Assembly (NCBI GenBank): GCA_009602735.1
Contig: WELA01010100.1
Location: forward strand, 57,830-90,758
DNA from: Mesotaenium endlicherianum
Taxonomy: Eukaryota; Streptophyta; Zygnematophyceae; Zygnematales; Mesotaeniaceae
Reading direction: 5' to 3'
DNA: 32,929 nt
The notes beneath the pieces were generated by a model. It saw only the letters and a list, made by a program, of their open reading frames with translations. It searched no databases and was not told the DNA's origin. Positions 20,334-31,844 of this stretch are shown here, piece after piece. The first letter of the stretch is position 1, and the number at the start of each line of letters is the position of its first letter. The position numbers and the translations under genes are program-made.

Positions 20334-23300
20334 TTATTTGGCCGCGTCTCTTTTGCGTTTGTTCCATGGCTTACGAAGAGCGCTTGGTAGCACACTTGCC
20401 TCGGCGCAGAGCTTCTGAGCAGAAGCCCATCGTAACCAATACTGTTGAACCAGGTCCTTACGATTAAGTAGGATTTCGTCCTGAGGTTCGTACGAGTTCC
20501 AACTGGAATCGTAATCAAGCCATTTGATCAAAAGTTCCACGCGTGGAGGCTTATGACGAGTGTAGCGGTGTCCTAAGACCTCCTCTACATCCCAGGCGTT
20601 ATCATCATCGGCGAGTTCCAATCGCAGTACTTGCGGCTGATAGCGGCCATCGGACCTAAACAGCTTTAGTAAACTGACATGGAACACAGGATGCGTTCGC
20701 CCCATGGATTTAGGCAAATCCAGTCGGTATGCAACAGGTCCAACCTTTGCGATAACGATAAAAGGGCCTACCTAGTGAGGCAGAAACGTGCGCTTTCCTG
20801 GGTGCTTGAGTTGGAGGTTTTTAGTTTGCAAAAGTACTTTATTGCCAACTTGAAAATTTAACTTAGTCCTGTGCAAACGTTTTCTGTCGATCTCGAGCAG
20901 CGGCTAGAGCCAGCTTCGCGTTTTTGTGCACCTCTTGGAGAGAATGGACAAATAGGCGTGCACTTGGCACTCTCATGGTTGACATCCCCGCCTCACCGGG
21001 TATCGTACGCGTGAGAGAAGTGTGCGGATGTCTCCCATAATTCAAGAAAAATGGTGTTTTTTAACACTTTCCTGATAAGCATTATTTGCTGCGAACTCTG
21101 CAACTGAAAGGAGGGTGTCCCAATTGTCTTGGCAAAAATTCACATAATGCCTAAGGAACTGTTGCAGAACGCGGTTCAGTTGTTCTGTCTGACCATCGGT
21201 CTGAGGATGGAAGCTAGTGGACATCTTAAGCTTCGTGCCGAAATGCGAGTAAACTTCCTGCCAGAAGTGGCTCGTAAATCTACTGTCACGATCACTTATG
21301 ATTTCTTTCGGCATGCCATGCAACTTGAACACATGATCCACGAAGAGACGCGCGGTCTCGACGGCATCAAGCGATGGTTTAGTGGCCACAAAGTGCACCA
21401 TCTTAGTGAAACGATCCACGATCGCTAACACCCCATTGTGTCCTGTATCGGTGGTAGGCAATTCCACGACAAAGCCAAGGCTTATGCTTTCCCAAGGAGC
21501 ACATGCAAGTTCCAATGCTTGCAAATTCCCAGCTGGCAACGTATTGCTCGGCTTATTCCTCTGACATGTTGCGCAGTTGACGATGTACTCGGCAACGTCA
21601 ACCTTGAGGGACGGCCAAATGTACCCTCGGCGCAAAGCGTGTGTGGTTTTGGTAATTCCATGGTGACCAGAGTAAGGAGAGTCCTGCGCTTTGCGTAGTA
21701 GCACATGTCTTACTCAACCTTCTGGGACAGCAATGCGCCCATTGTGCCACCAAAAACCGTCCTCAAACAAATAGCTCGAGTGCTCTTTCCTTTTATCCAT
21801 ACTGTCCATCGTTACGGCTACATCTTTCGAGCCAGTACCCTGGAGATCTAGGAAAAACGGATTTTTGGGATAGCCCTCGTGAAATAGTTGATGCAGGTCA
21901 ACTACTTTCGAGTTATGCATGCTATCCAAATCGGGTGTGCCCGCGTCACCAGGCTGGTTGTGGTCAGACGTCTGGGGGGGTACAGCAGAATCAAGGGTGG
22001 CCGCCCTCAAAAGCTGACCATTTTGTTCTCGCAAGCTAGCAACAGTCCCCAACATCAAGTGGTGATGAGGAATTTGACTTAGAGGTTCAGCAACATTGTT
22101 GCAGCCTGGGCGGTATCCCACTCAAAGGGGAATTGTTGCAAGAACTCAGACCATCTCGTATGTCTCCTCGATAGCGTTGGCTGAATTTGAAAGAAGGTAT
22201 TTGGGTAGTGGTCCGTAATCATTGTCAAACCCTTGCAACCTTCCAAATAACATCGCCAAGTTTTCCAAGCGTATATCACTGCCCAGAGCTCCTGCTCTGT
22301 CGTTGAGTAATTTTGTTCCGCAGGTGTCAGCTTTCAACTTTCAAAACTGATAGGCTTGCCTACTTGCAGCAGAACAACCCCTATTCCAACACCAGACGCA
22401 TCGGCGACTACCTCGTAAGGCAAGTCGGGATCGGCTAATGAAAGAAGTGGCGCATTAGTGAGTGTATACTAAACGCGCTCAAACGCATGTTGCATATTCT
22501 CATCCCAAATGAACGTCTTATCTTTCCTTGTTAGAGCAGTGAGTGGCGCGGCCATCACTGAATAACCTTGCATAATCTGACGAAAGTAGTTAGCAAGCCC
22601 AACGAATGAACGTACAGTATGTACATCTTTCGGGACAGGCCAGTCAGCGACGCACGCTATCTTGGCCGGGTCAGGGCGCACCCCTTTCGAACCCACTATA
22701 TGTTCGAGGTTTAAAAGTTCATCCTTTAGGAAGAAACATTTTGTTAGCTTAGCATATAGCTGTTGCTCACGAAGGATTTGCAACACTAACTTGAGGTGCT
22801 TGTAATGCTCGTCCCTGGTCTTTGAATAGACGAGGATATTGTTGAGGTAAACCTGGACGGATTTCCCCAAGTAAGGTCTAAACAAATTGTTCATCGTACT
22901 TTGGAGTGTCGCTGGTGCATTGGTAAGTCCAAAACTTAGGACTTTGTATTGGAAGTGCCCAATAGGCGTGCGAAACGGTGTTTTGGGGACATCCTCTGGT
23001 GTGATTTGAATTTGATGATAGCCTTGGGCTAAATCAAGCAAAAAGATCACGCATGCCCCTTGCAGCCAATCAAACAAATCATCAATGCGAGGCAACAAAT
23101 AGCGGTTCTTGACCGTTGTATTGTTCAACGTACGATAATCAATGCACATTCTAAGCGTCCCATCTTTCTCTTGAACAAATAGGATGGGCGCCCCGAATGA
23201 AGAAGAGCTCGGCTCAATCTATCCTTTCTCAAGCAAGTCAGTAATTTGGTCCTTCATTTCATTCATCTCCAACGGGCTTAAGCGATAAATTGGTCGCCAA

Positions 23301-23458
23301 GTCGGTTGGGAATCGGGAATGAGAGGAATTGTATGTCCGGTACCCCTATCAGGCGGAAGCCCGACTGGTATTTCTCTCGGAAACACTGACTTGTACTTTT
23401 GCAGAAGAGCAGAATGTTCAGCTGTGAGTGTGTCCTCATGACCAGTAACGTCTAACAT
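20334..23458 (-). pseudogene. Decayed pol of element B (RT, RNase H, integrase, chromodomain)
   Basis: Pieces on the gene strand: 23458-23219 N-terminal RT region (PVGLPPDRGTGHTIPL, stop after LLEKG); 23149-22469 RT with MCIDYRTLNN and [19 protein letters not shown]; 22337-22079 RNase H remnants in two frames; 22121-21714 linker to integrase; 21704-21042 integrase with the CATC half of the zinc finger, VDRFTKMVHF, SDRDSRFTSHFW and QTDGQTEQLN; 20717-20334 end of the GPF region and chromodomain (WDVEEVLGHR, LLIKWLDYDSSWNSYEP). The RT active site reads YLNNILV instead of the usual x-DD, so both metal-binding Asp are lost. The first integrase Asp is also lost (SLGFVVELP where family members have MDF). 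At about 20772 a TAG interrupts the GPF module. Gag and protease are absent. Confidence 0.9.
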
Positions 23459-23658
23459 CGGCTCTTCCGTAAAGAGCGTAGTGGAAGTTGCTGGGAATCG
23501 GGTCTTAATAATCCATATAAAAAATTTCCCGTTGAAACACGATAAGCGACCGTTGGGTCAGGGCAGGACTGGGATGGGTGACCTTCCCAACACAAAAAAT
23601 TGCTCCAAAATATATTTTCCAACCACTAAAAAACTTTTCCTTGGAGAAACCGAGATCG

Positions 23659-23670
23659 GCTCAGATACCA
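23659..23670 (-). other. Primer binding site of element B (initiator Met-tRNA type)
   Basis: The gene strand reads TGGTATCTGAGC, one base beyond the 5' LTR. One mismatch separates it from the usual plant sequence. Confidence 0.85.
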
Positions 23671-23671
23671 A

Positions 23672-24591
23672 TGTAACATTTTTGCTTTTCGAGAGGATCT
23701 TTCCTTGGTATTCAAGGAATATTTAAATGAAGTGGAAAGAAAATCTATATACTTGTGCAAATTGACAAATCCTCGAGAAAGCGAAAATGAAAACTAACGT
23801 AGAATGTGCTTGTGAGAGTTGCCACTCACAATGACTCTGCAGGTATTTATACCTGCACGACGTGAGGCACTGGAGTGCTTCAAGTCACCACCTAGGGCAC
23901 TGATTCATGTCAACAAAAACAGGCAAAGGGGTACGACCCATTTTGGTTAAATGCTCGAAACGCGCCGTTTGGCCGTTTGGAGACTTTTCGACGGTTTCCG
24001 AAAAACCGTTTCGCGCCAAATTGGAGGTTTTCGCGTTCTCGCGACTTTCCAAAAAGTCGCGACTGTTTGCGGAGTCGCGCACACATGCTTTTCTTTATGA
24101 ACCGGTAGTTATATGAAACTACTTCGCCAATCGGTTAGGTGTGAACGTTTCAAACGACAGGTCGCGGGTTTGAATCTGCTTGGATGCAAAGTCGCTTTGC
24201 ATGTTATGTGTCGTTTGACTTTTACGATTGTTTGTTCGTATTACCGATTGGTCGTAAATCCGAAATATGTGACTGTGCATTATTCGAATAATGACCATCA
24301 AAATAACTTAATCAAACAATGATTAATTAAGTTATCATCTCATAATTAATCAAAGTAACTTTATGAATAATCATGTCGTACTTTTGCGAAGTAGTCGATT
24401 TACGTTACGACGCTTTTTGCCATAGTATCTCGGTTGTTTCGCCAATCGACCGGGAATTAATCGCATACGCGTGTGGCGAATAATTCAATGTGATGCAATC
24501 ATTTATCAAATAATATATGATAAATAGTATAACGTATTTTAGGTAATCGGGAAAACGTCCCAAATACGCCTAAAAAGCTCAGATCGTTATA
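23672..24591 (-). repeat. 5' LTR of element B (920 bp)
   Basis: Begins TGTAAC on the plus strand and pairs along its length with 19286-20209. The end next to the target copy reads GTTATA instead of GTTACA, a C-to-T change in the terminal dinucleotide. Confidence 0.95.
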
Positions 24592-24596
24592 GCGTC
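24592..24596. repeat. Target-site duplication of element B, right copy (GCGTC)
   Basis: Directly follows the LTR end at 24591 and equals 19281-19285. Confidence 0.9.
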
Positions 24597-24620
24597 TAGC
24601 GAACATTCAGAGCCATCCAT
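24597..24620 (-). pseudogene. Start codon and first codons of the transposase gene, cut off by element B
   Basis: On the minus strand ATG at 24620-24618 lies in a good initiation context (CCACCATGG) and is followed by seven codons (DGSECSL). The 5-bp target copy (GACGC on this strand) and element B come next. Joined to 19285 with one target copy, the frame continues directly into the N-terminal fragment at 19280. The first ATG of that fragment at 19261 is therefore probably internal. Confidence 0.6.
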
Positions 24621-25620
24621 GGTGGACGAAGCTCGCGAAGAAGAAGGCTGTTAGCCTTCTTTTCGGTTCGTTTTCTTCATCAAAATCAAAAGTAGCATCG
24701 TACGGTAATGTGAATAACTTGTACGCGTTTTGTCGCTTTTACCTGTAGATTTAATTGTGGACACTTGGCGATATAGCCCCTCGTTTAAGACTCATTTTGA
24801 TAAAAACAAATAAGTTTGAAGAAAGATACAGAGGTTGCAAGGGGAGCAAGTAGATGCATCAGGAGCTGAGCGTTGCATCATATTTGATGCTCCGGGCCAT
24901 CTAGTGTTAAGTAAAGTTCGACAGATTGAACTGAAATAACTACTATAATCAAATGAATTATTATACCAAACAATAAACTGATTCATTACAATCCTGTAAC
25001 TTAGTTTGTTATCACCTCGACCACACTAAACTACAGTGACAAGAGTGAGCCTCCTCATCCTAACCTCCCTTCATCAACCTCTGCCTGTTGCTTCAACACT
25101 CCTACCTAAATTTGGGGATCACAAGCAACAACAAATTGTCACCTCCACCCTCGCCCATTACCGTTGTGGAGTGCAGTCAGGGAGATCCTTAACAAGGCCA
25201 ACGTTTGGAAGGTTAGTAGTGGTATGCAAACGTCAAAATATATCCATAATGATTAACCAAACCTTGTGTCTACCTACCTATTTACCTCTTATTCTACTTA
25301 TCCTATCATACATACGACTTGCATTAGTAGGATCGCCTTTAGTTCACTCTTGGGGGCGCCGCGCGGCACCCACTACATACAACGTTGAAAAGCTCTTCTT
25401 TAGTACGTTAGTTGTAACCTCGTAATCCTTATATGGCATCGATTGCAACAATTTTATGTTCCCGTTTATCCCCTCCCTTTCTCATGGGCCCACCATTACA
25501 ATACAAAATCACAGTCGCACTTGAACCGACCTCAAAGGGTGGGTGGGTGGGTGGGAATTTTGCTCCCTACTTAGCTATTGTGCAATGAGAAGCTAGGGTT
25601 TGGTGGGTTTGTCATATGTC
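24621..25620. other. 5' flank of the transposase gene and AT-rich DNA without a supported gene
   Basis: Upstream of the transposase ATG is a purine/pyrimidine-skewed leader (CTTCTTCTTCG on the gene strand). No terminal inverted repeat of the piggyBac element could be recognised. The longest open frame (25036-25425, plus) shows no motif or coding character. Confidence 0.5.
25537..25555 (+). repeat. (GGGT)n run, potential G-quadruplex
   Basis: Five GGG runs separated by single T bases. The same 19-base motif recurs at 28843-28861. Confidence 0.85.
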
Positions 25621-27083
25621 GATTCCGTCAGGGACAAATTCAAGTCAAATTTGTTGTAAAAGTTTCTCGTCTGCCCATCGCAAAATTTGTTTTGGTAAAT
25701 TCATATATTAAAATGTCATTTTGAGATACATGCAAACAAACATTCTACATACTACAAGACTGAGTTGGACAACATAGTTTTATTGTCTGACATTTGACTT
25801 TTGGTAAATTAGTAGTAAGATGCAGCTTTAGCACACAGAATAGGCCAATTTTTGATAAAGCATTAAATTATTTCTTTTTCTTGAATGCTCCGGCAATCTT
25901 GGGTTTGGGTGTAAGGCGTTAGGCTAGCCTTGTCTCGAATAACAATTGCACGCAAGACTTCGCGCTGAAGCAAAATTTGCAAAATTTCATCCTCGAGCAT
26001 TAACCCTAATAACCACCCCTAAGTGCAACATCTTAACTCGCAAACCAAAAAATATATTCAACCGTTCATCAACCTTTCACGTCTAAGCAAAGCCAAAGCA
26101 AAATGTTCGTCAATTAAGTAGAAAATATAACACTGAGTCAAAACATACCATTCACACGTTTATAATGTATATTTTACATTGGTAGAATGAGTCAATTTGT
26201 TGGAACATATGTAATTTGCAGTTCAGACGTTAAAATTTCTTTACGACTAAAGATTACTCTATATTACATAATCCTCAAACTTTTTGTGATTGATCTTTCT
26301 TCTTGTTGGTTCAACGTGTCTTAACTTCTTCCTTTCAATTATTGGACTCCAAGCGGGGGAGTTGAGAGGTAACTATTAGGACAAACTGTCATGACTCGAG
26401 AAAGAATCTTGCTTTGCTTTCGTAATGATTTGGAGAGGTCCAAAATTTGACCAGACATTCTACGCCTGTGCGGTAGCATATAGCATGTGAAAGTACGTTC
26501 TTCTAAATGTGTCAAGCTTCAAATATAACTAAAATCACCACTAGTGTATATTGATCATATTCTTTCTCACATATGAGGAATCCAATACGATTACCAAAAC
26601 CTCAAACACAATGACCACATAAGAAACGTGAAACACATAGTCATTGTGTAATCGGACAATGAGTTAATGATCAAAAGACTAAGATTGACGTTTTTACACA
26701 TATGCAACCAAATCCTTTTTAGTTTTACCGTGTGAGTTTGAACCGGAACAGTGAACTGTGATTAGTACCGAGGACAAGTACAAAGAGCAAGTACTGACTA
26801 TGAATTTCACAAAGCTGTTGAATGCACATCTAATTGTCCTAAGCTTAACATGCGTGAAACTTCACGAGATGATGCACTTGGGTGAAATACCACCAACTTA
26901 TACCACCAACTTATATCAACAACAACTTATACCAACACCAACTTATGCACAAATATGTCAACTAGACAAGTTCAGTTTTTGGTATCTCTTTAAAAGGTCA
27001 ACAAACGCATCTGTTTTTAAAACGCTGTTGGAAGTGAAGTGATGGTATTACGGAGACTCAAAGAAAGAGCTGTTCCGTAACCG
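25621..27083. repeat. First copy of a 1463-bp direct duplication around a single N
   Basis: Appears identical to 27085-28547 at a constant offset of 1464. It is AT-rich and holds no supported gene; a 94-codon frame at 26758-27042 lacks any motif. A short imperfect ACCAACTTATA-type repeat is present near 26888-26946. Confidence 0.95.
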
Positions 27084-27084
27084 N
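27084..27084. other. Single-N assembly join
   Basis: One N lies between the two 1463-bp copies. This is best explained as overlapping contig ends placed side by side without merging. Confidence 0.9.
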
Positions 27085-28547
27085 GATTCCGTCAGGGACA
27101 AATTCAAGTCAAATTTGTTGTAAAAGTTTCTCGTCTGCCCATCGCAAAATTTGTTTTGGTAAATTCATATATTAAAATGTCATTTTGAGATACATGCAAA
27201 CAAACATTCTACATACTACAAGACTGAGTTGGACAACATAGTTTTATTGTCTGACATTTGACTTTTGGTAAATTAGTAGTAAGATGCAGCTTTAGCACAC
27301 AGAATAGGCCAATTTTTGATAAAGCATTAAATTATTTCTTTTTCTTGAATGCTCCGGCAATCTTGGGTTTGGGTGTAAGGCGTTAGGCTAGCCTTGTCTC
27401 GAATAACAATTGCACGCAAGACTTCGCGCTGAAGCAAAATTTGCAAAATTTCATCCTCGAGCATTAACCCTAATAACCACCCCTAAGTGCAACATCTTAA
27501 CTCGCAAACCAAAAAATATATTCAACCGTTCATCAACCTTTCACGTCTAAGCAAAGCCAAAGCAAAATGTTCGTCAATTAAGTAGAAAATATAACACTGA
27601 GTCAAAACATACCATTCACACGTTTATAATGTATATTTTACATTGGTAGAATGAGTCAATTTGTTGGAACATATGTAATTTGCAGTTCAGACGTTAAAAT
27701 TTCTTTACGACTAAAGATTACTCTATATTACATAATCCTCAAACTTTTTGTGATTGATCTTTCTTCTTGTTGGTTCAACGTGTCTTAACTTCTTCCTTTC
27801 AATTATTGGACTCCAAGCGGGGGAGTTGAGAGGTAACTATTAGGACAAACTGTCATGACTCGAGAAAGAATCTTGCTTTGCTTTCGTAATGATTTGGAGA
27901 GGTCCAAAATTTGACCAGACATTCTACGCCTGTGCGGTAGCATATAGCATGTGAAAGTACGTTCTTCTAAATGTGTCAAGCTTCAAATATAACTAAAATC
28001 ACCACTAGTGTATATTGATCATATTCTTTCTCACATATGAGGAATCCAATACGATTACCAAAACCTCAAACACAATGACCACATAAGAAACGTGAAACAC
28101 ATAGTCATTGTGTAATCGGACAATGAGTTAATGATCAAAAGACTAAGATTGACGTTTTTACACATATGCAACCAAATCCTTTTTAGTTTTACCGTGTGAG
28201 TTTGAACCGGAACAGTGAACTGTGATTAGTACCGAGGACAAGTACAAAGAGCAAGTACTGACTATGAATTTCACAAAGCTGTTGAATGCACATCTAATTG
28301 TCCTAAGCTTAACATGCGTGAAACTTCACGAGATGATGCACTTGGGTGAAATACCACCAACTTATACCACCAACTTATATCAACAACAACTTATACCAAC
28401 ACCAACTTATGCACAAATATGTCAACTAGACAAGTTCAGTTTTTGGTATCTCTTTAAAAGGTCAACAAACGCATCTGTTTTTAAAACGCTGTTGGAAGTG
28501 AAGTGATGGTATTACGGAGACTCAAAGAAAGAGCTGTTCCGTAACCG
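27085..28547. repeat. Second copy of the 1463-bp direct duplication
   Basis: Same sequence as 25621-27083. Beyond it the sequence is unique, whereas the first copy stops at the N. Confidence 0.95.
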
Positions 28548-28639
28548 CATGCCCCTTGCCAAAATAGTCGTCACACATGTCTATAGGTAGCTGCTTTATA
28601 GGGACATATAGGAAGGTGATTCAGGCTGTCATAGGATCC

Positions 28640-28806
28640 CCACATGCCCCTTACTTTCCTTCTACCTCCCCCAACTCCCCTAGCACCTTCTTGCCATCCT
28701 CCATCCTCCTCCCCCCCAATCCCTCGAAGCCCATTCCCTCCCCCTCGCCTTCCCCTTTCTCCACCCCCCCCTCACCTTTTCCTCCTCCTCCACCCTCCAT
28801 CATCCC
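28640..28806 (+). repeat. C/T-rich polypyrimidine tract
   Basis: About 165 bases are almost entirely pyrimidine on the plus strand, with CCCC-rich and CCTCCC words. The Pro/Ser-rich readings across it follow from composition alone. It marks the start of the GC-rich right part of the window. Confidence 0.85.
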
Positions 28807-28842
28807 CTACAATGGCTACGCCTGCTCCCCATGGCCAGCAGC

Positions 28843-28861
28843 GGGTGGGTGGGTGGGTGGG
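28843..28861 (+). repeat. Second (GGGT)n run, potential G-quadruplex
   Basis: Five GGG runs with single-T spacers, equal to the run at 25537-25555. Confidence 0.85.
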
Positions 28862-29049
28862 TGTCTGAGGTCAAGCGGGAACCCACGCACGCAGCCCCTC
28901 CCTCGCAACGACAAGGTCACCCAAGAAACAATCGTGCAGGCACACACGGGCAATTGGGCAAACTAAAAGGCAAGAAAACACAAGAAGACAGACGAAGCAA
29001 TAACCACGTTGATTGCGTGTGGGGGGGAATGAATGGTTACAGGGCGCTG

Positions 29050-29310
29050 CCACCTGCCACGTGGCAGCAGCTCCTGCCCTTGCGCGGAGGCGAGGCACCC
29101 CTGAGCACTCCACTCAGCGAAGCGAAAGCACGCGCCAAACAAGTGGCACGGCGTGATGAGCTTTGCCGTAATGTGCAGGACCTGGGATCTACAGGAAGAA
29201 GCGTGACAGCACCACTAAAGAGGCAGGCCCCTCCGGTTCCCCCCTGCCCCTCAGACTGGCCTCCCCCCCGGCCACGCATGACTAGCCCACCCGCCCTTGG
29301 GCGAGATATG
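29050..29310. repeat. Diverged dispersed repeat, copy 1
   Basis: Shares ordered blocks with 31845-32185: GTGGCAGCAG followed by CCCTTGCGC; ACAAGTGGC-CGGCGTGATGAG; CCTGCCCCTCAGACTGGCC; and CGCATGACTAGCCCACCCG. Between blocks the copies differ by indels. It includes a perfect 14-bp palindrome with a CACGTG core at 29054-29067. No coding frame is conserved between the copies by eye. Confidence 0.65.
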
Positions 29311-29659
29311 GTGAGGCACGCTTCATACTCCTCCTTCTCCTGCAGGCCCCTGTTGTTGCCGCGGCACGCCCACCAGTGTCATCACCGACAACCACAATAG
29401 CCGCCACCACAATAAACAACAAAAAAAATTAAAAATGGATGGAGTTAAAATACGTTCTCCAATCAAAGGCAGCGGAGGCACACTTGAAGGAGTAGAAGAC
29501 CTAGGAGCAAGCTCTAAGCATTAGGCCCCCGCAAAGACCTAGCGGCCTAGCTGGCACAAACCCGCGCGCATGATCCAGCAGGCCTGCTCTCGGCTATGCA
29601 AGAGAGCCAAGGCCCGACCGGGGGCGGGGCCACGCGGGCGCCACCGACATCTCCAGAGC

Positions 29660-30665
29660 TTCTGAAGCCTGTTGCTGCTGCTGCTGCTGCCTCTGCTGCT
29701 GCTTCAGCATCAAGGGCTGCCCAGCCCTGACCCCTAGCACCCCCTAGTCCTACTTTTACAAATTTTCAAACCCGTGCCAAGGGACAGCCAGAGTTTTTGC
29801 TGCGACTGCCTCTGCCGCTGCAGCGACAGAAAAAGTGGCAACTAACTCAGCCGCCAAGTGGCAGGCTGAACCCGTTACCCTGATCATTCTAAGCTATTCC
29901 AAGTTCCAACTTGGCGCCATTAAATTTTCGCGCGGGTCAACCAGAGTTCCTGCTACTGTTGCCCCTGCCGCTGCAGCAACAAGAGGAAGCAGCAGCAGTA
30001 TCGGGCCAAGCGCAGCCCCCTTGTCCTACAGCCCAAGGCCCTACTATGATCGTCCCCTACACCCAAAAGCCAGGGACTGCCAGAGTTCGTGCTGTTGCAT
30101 GCTCTACTGCTGCAGCAGTAGAGAAGCAGCAACCGAAGCAGCCAGGCCCAGCCCTATCCCCAAACCCCTCAGCGTTACAGATCGTGAAACCCTACCTAGA
30201 TTTGACTAGAGAAAGGAGCCTATGGTGCTGCCGCAACAGGAGGAGGAGAGTCAGCCAGGCCCAGCTCCGAACCCTAAACCCCTAGAGTGAGCTCACTTTT
30301 TGACTCCTATACTAACGGATTCGATTTACCTCAGCCTTCCACCTAGTCCTGCCGATCCCAAGACCCCTGCCAATAACAGCTAAAGTTCCATTGCTGCTGC
30401 CTCTACACCTACAGCAACAAGAGAAGCAGCAGCAAATATAGCCGAGCCCAGCCCCAATCCTATGAGCCTCACTAAAACGTAATCCCCACTCCCTTTGCCC
30501 TTGCCCCTCGCTCGGGCCTGGCCTTGGCTCTTGCATGACCCAGTAGCTGCTCTGAGTCATGTGAGAGTCAAGGCCAGGGCCAGGCAAGCGCCAGGAACTA
30601 GGGCACTTCCTGCTGCTGCTGCCTTTGCTGCTGCAGCAACAAAAGGAGCAGCAGCGGAGTGAGCG
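29660..30665. repeat. Array of CTG/CAG-rich hairpin-forming units (irregular, period about 150 bp)
   Basis: Units near 29791, 29942, 30081, 30382 and 30605 follow one pattern: an AGTTC-like lead in most units, a CTG/CCTCTG-rich arm, a CTGCAGCA turn and an AGAGAAGCAGCAGC arm that pairs back. The unit near 30081 contains a perfect 22-bp palindrome at 30102-30123. Flanks share GGCCCAGCCC and an AACCCCT-type end. Spacings of about 150, 140, 300 and 220 bp suggest a decayed tandem array. I see no gene here. Confidence 0.65.
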
Positions 30666-31604
30666 AGGGCACCCTATCCCTACTAGTCATACTTGCTCAG
30701 CTCTACAACGCTACAAGGCAACCTACACCAAGGAGAGGAAGAGGGCCGGAGTGGCTCGAGGCGCACACAGTCGCGGAGGGGAGGGGGAGGGGACTCATCT
30801 TTTGCTCCTGGCAGGGGAGAATGCGCGTGTGGGCGTGGCCTGCCTACCTGCCTGCCTGGCAGCGTCCTGCCTGCGTGTGCATGCCTCCACGCTCTCCGTG
30901 GCCCCCAGACCCTACTGAGAAAGTTAAGCCTACAAATATAAAAATATAAAATATAAATGAAATCCTGGTCCACTCCTACCTATGGACCTATCAGGACCTA
31001 GCTAGCTAGGGTGCAGACATAGCCTGCCTATTTGCCCCACCCCAATGAGTTTAGAAAACTCTTACATACGTTGACTACGACTAGCAGCTACTAGAACCTC
31101 AAGCCCTAGACTTTGGGCCATATATATTGTGTGCCGCCAGCTCGGTGTCCAGGTGTCGTTGACGGCATTCCTTGCATCTGAGTCATCCAGAGAGAGAAAT
31201 CCTCGATCTTCAAAATCTGACATGGCACCATTGCGAGCTTGTGTCAGCCATCCAATCCTGCCACACGCTTCTCGCGTGAGTTGTGAGAGGGGAGGAGGAG
31301 GAGAGACAGAAGAACCGAGCTTGACATCTATAGACTAGAAGCAGACAGCAATCAGAAAGGAGGATCAACGCACAAATAGGAGGACCTCGAGCGGGTCTGC
31401 ACAGCCATGCATTCCACTTGTTGTCTCACAAGGGAGCTACAGAGCCGTAATCGACATTAAGTAATCACCCCAGGGTGCCGACGTCTGGGGACTGTCGCTT
31501 GATTGAAGCCAGCCGTGGCTTTCTGAAGGGGCGTGTATGTGCACGTAGCCACGCCACTCCCGACTGCCAACGACAGCAGCACCGGTGTCAAAGCACGACA
31601 CACA

Positions 31605-31802
31605 GACATAATATGCAGACAAACAGGCAACCAGACAGACGGGGAGAGAGGGAGGCTGACAGACAGAGAGGCAGACAGGCAAGCAGGCGAGCAAGTAGGC
31701 GGGCAGGTTGGTAAGCAGTATGGTAGGATAGATAGACAGAGGCACGCAGGAAGTCGAGCAGGCAGACAGTCAAAAAACAGGCAGGCAGGCAGGCAAGCGA
31801 CA
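31605..31802. repeat. Degenerate CAGR/GGCA tetranucleotide microsatellite
   Basis: Long purine-biased run of CAGA, CAGG, GGCA and AAGC words, ending in a clean (GGCA)n stretch near 31780. The Cys/Leu/Pro-rich readings on the minus strand are translation of this repeat. Confidence 0.85.
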
Positions 31803-31844
31803 GAGCACAGCAACATTGATGCTGTAGGAAAAAAGTGAAGGGTT

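Larger units (their letters stand above)
19286..24591 (-). mobile_element. Ty3/gypsy chromovirus element B, both LTRs, internally deleted and decayed
   Basis: LTRs at 23672-24591 (5') and 19286-20209 (3') flank a 3.46-kb interior with initiator Met-tRNA primer site, decayed pol and polypurine tract. The element is bounded by a perfect 5-bp target duplication, GCGTC. There is no gag or protease: the recognisable coding part begins at the N-terminal region of reverse transcriptase about 200 bases after the primer site. Pol has frameshifts, stops and mutated active sites, so the copy cannot be autonomous. The LTRs have clearly diverged more than those of element A. It lies within the start region of the transposase gene, in the same orientation. 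Confidence 0.95.

Noticed and set aside
24119..24185. tRNA gene in the LTR of element B
   Set aside because: D-arm and B-box words are present but the anticodon and T stems do not pair, and there is no acceptor stem. Reported only as tRNA-like.
26758..28506. Two identical 94-codon frames as a duplicated gene pair
   Set aside because: Both lie in the apparent assembly duplication, start at GTG and show no motif.
28577..28966. Pro/Ser-rich protein on the plus strand
   Set aside because: Translation of the polypyrimidine tract; composition alone explains it.
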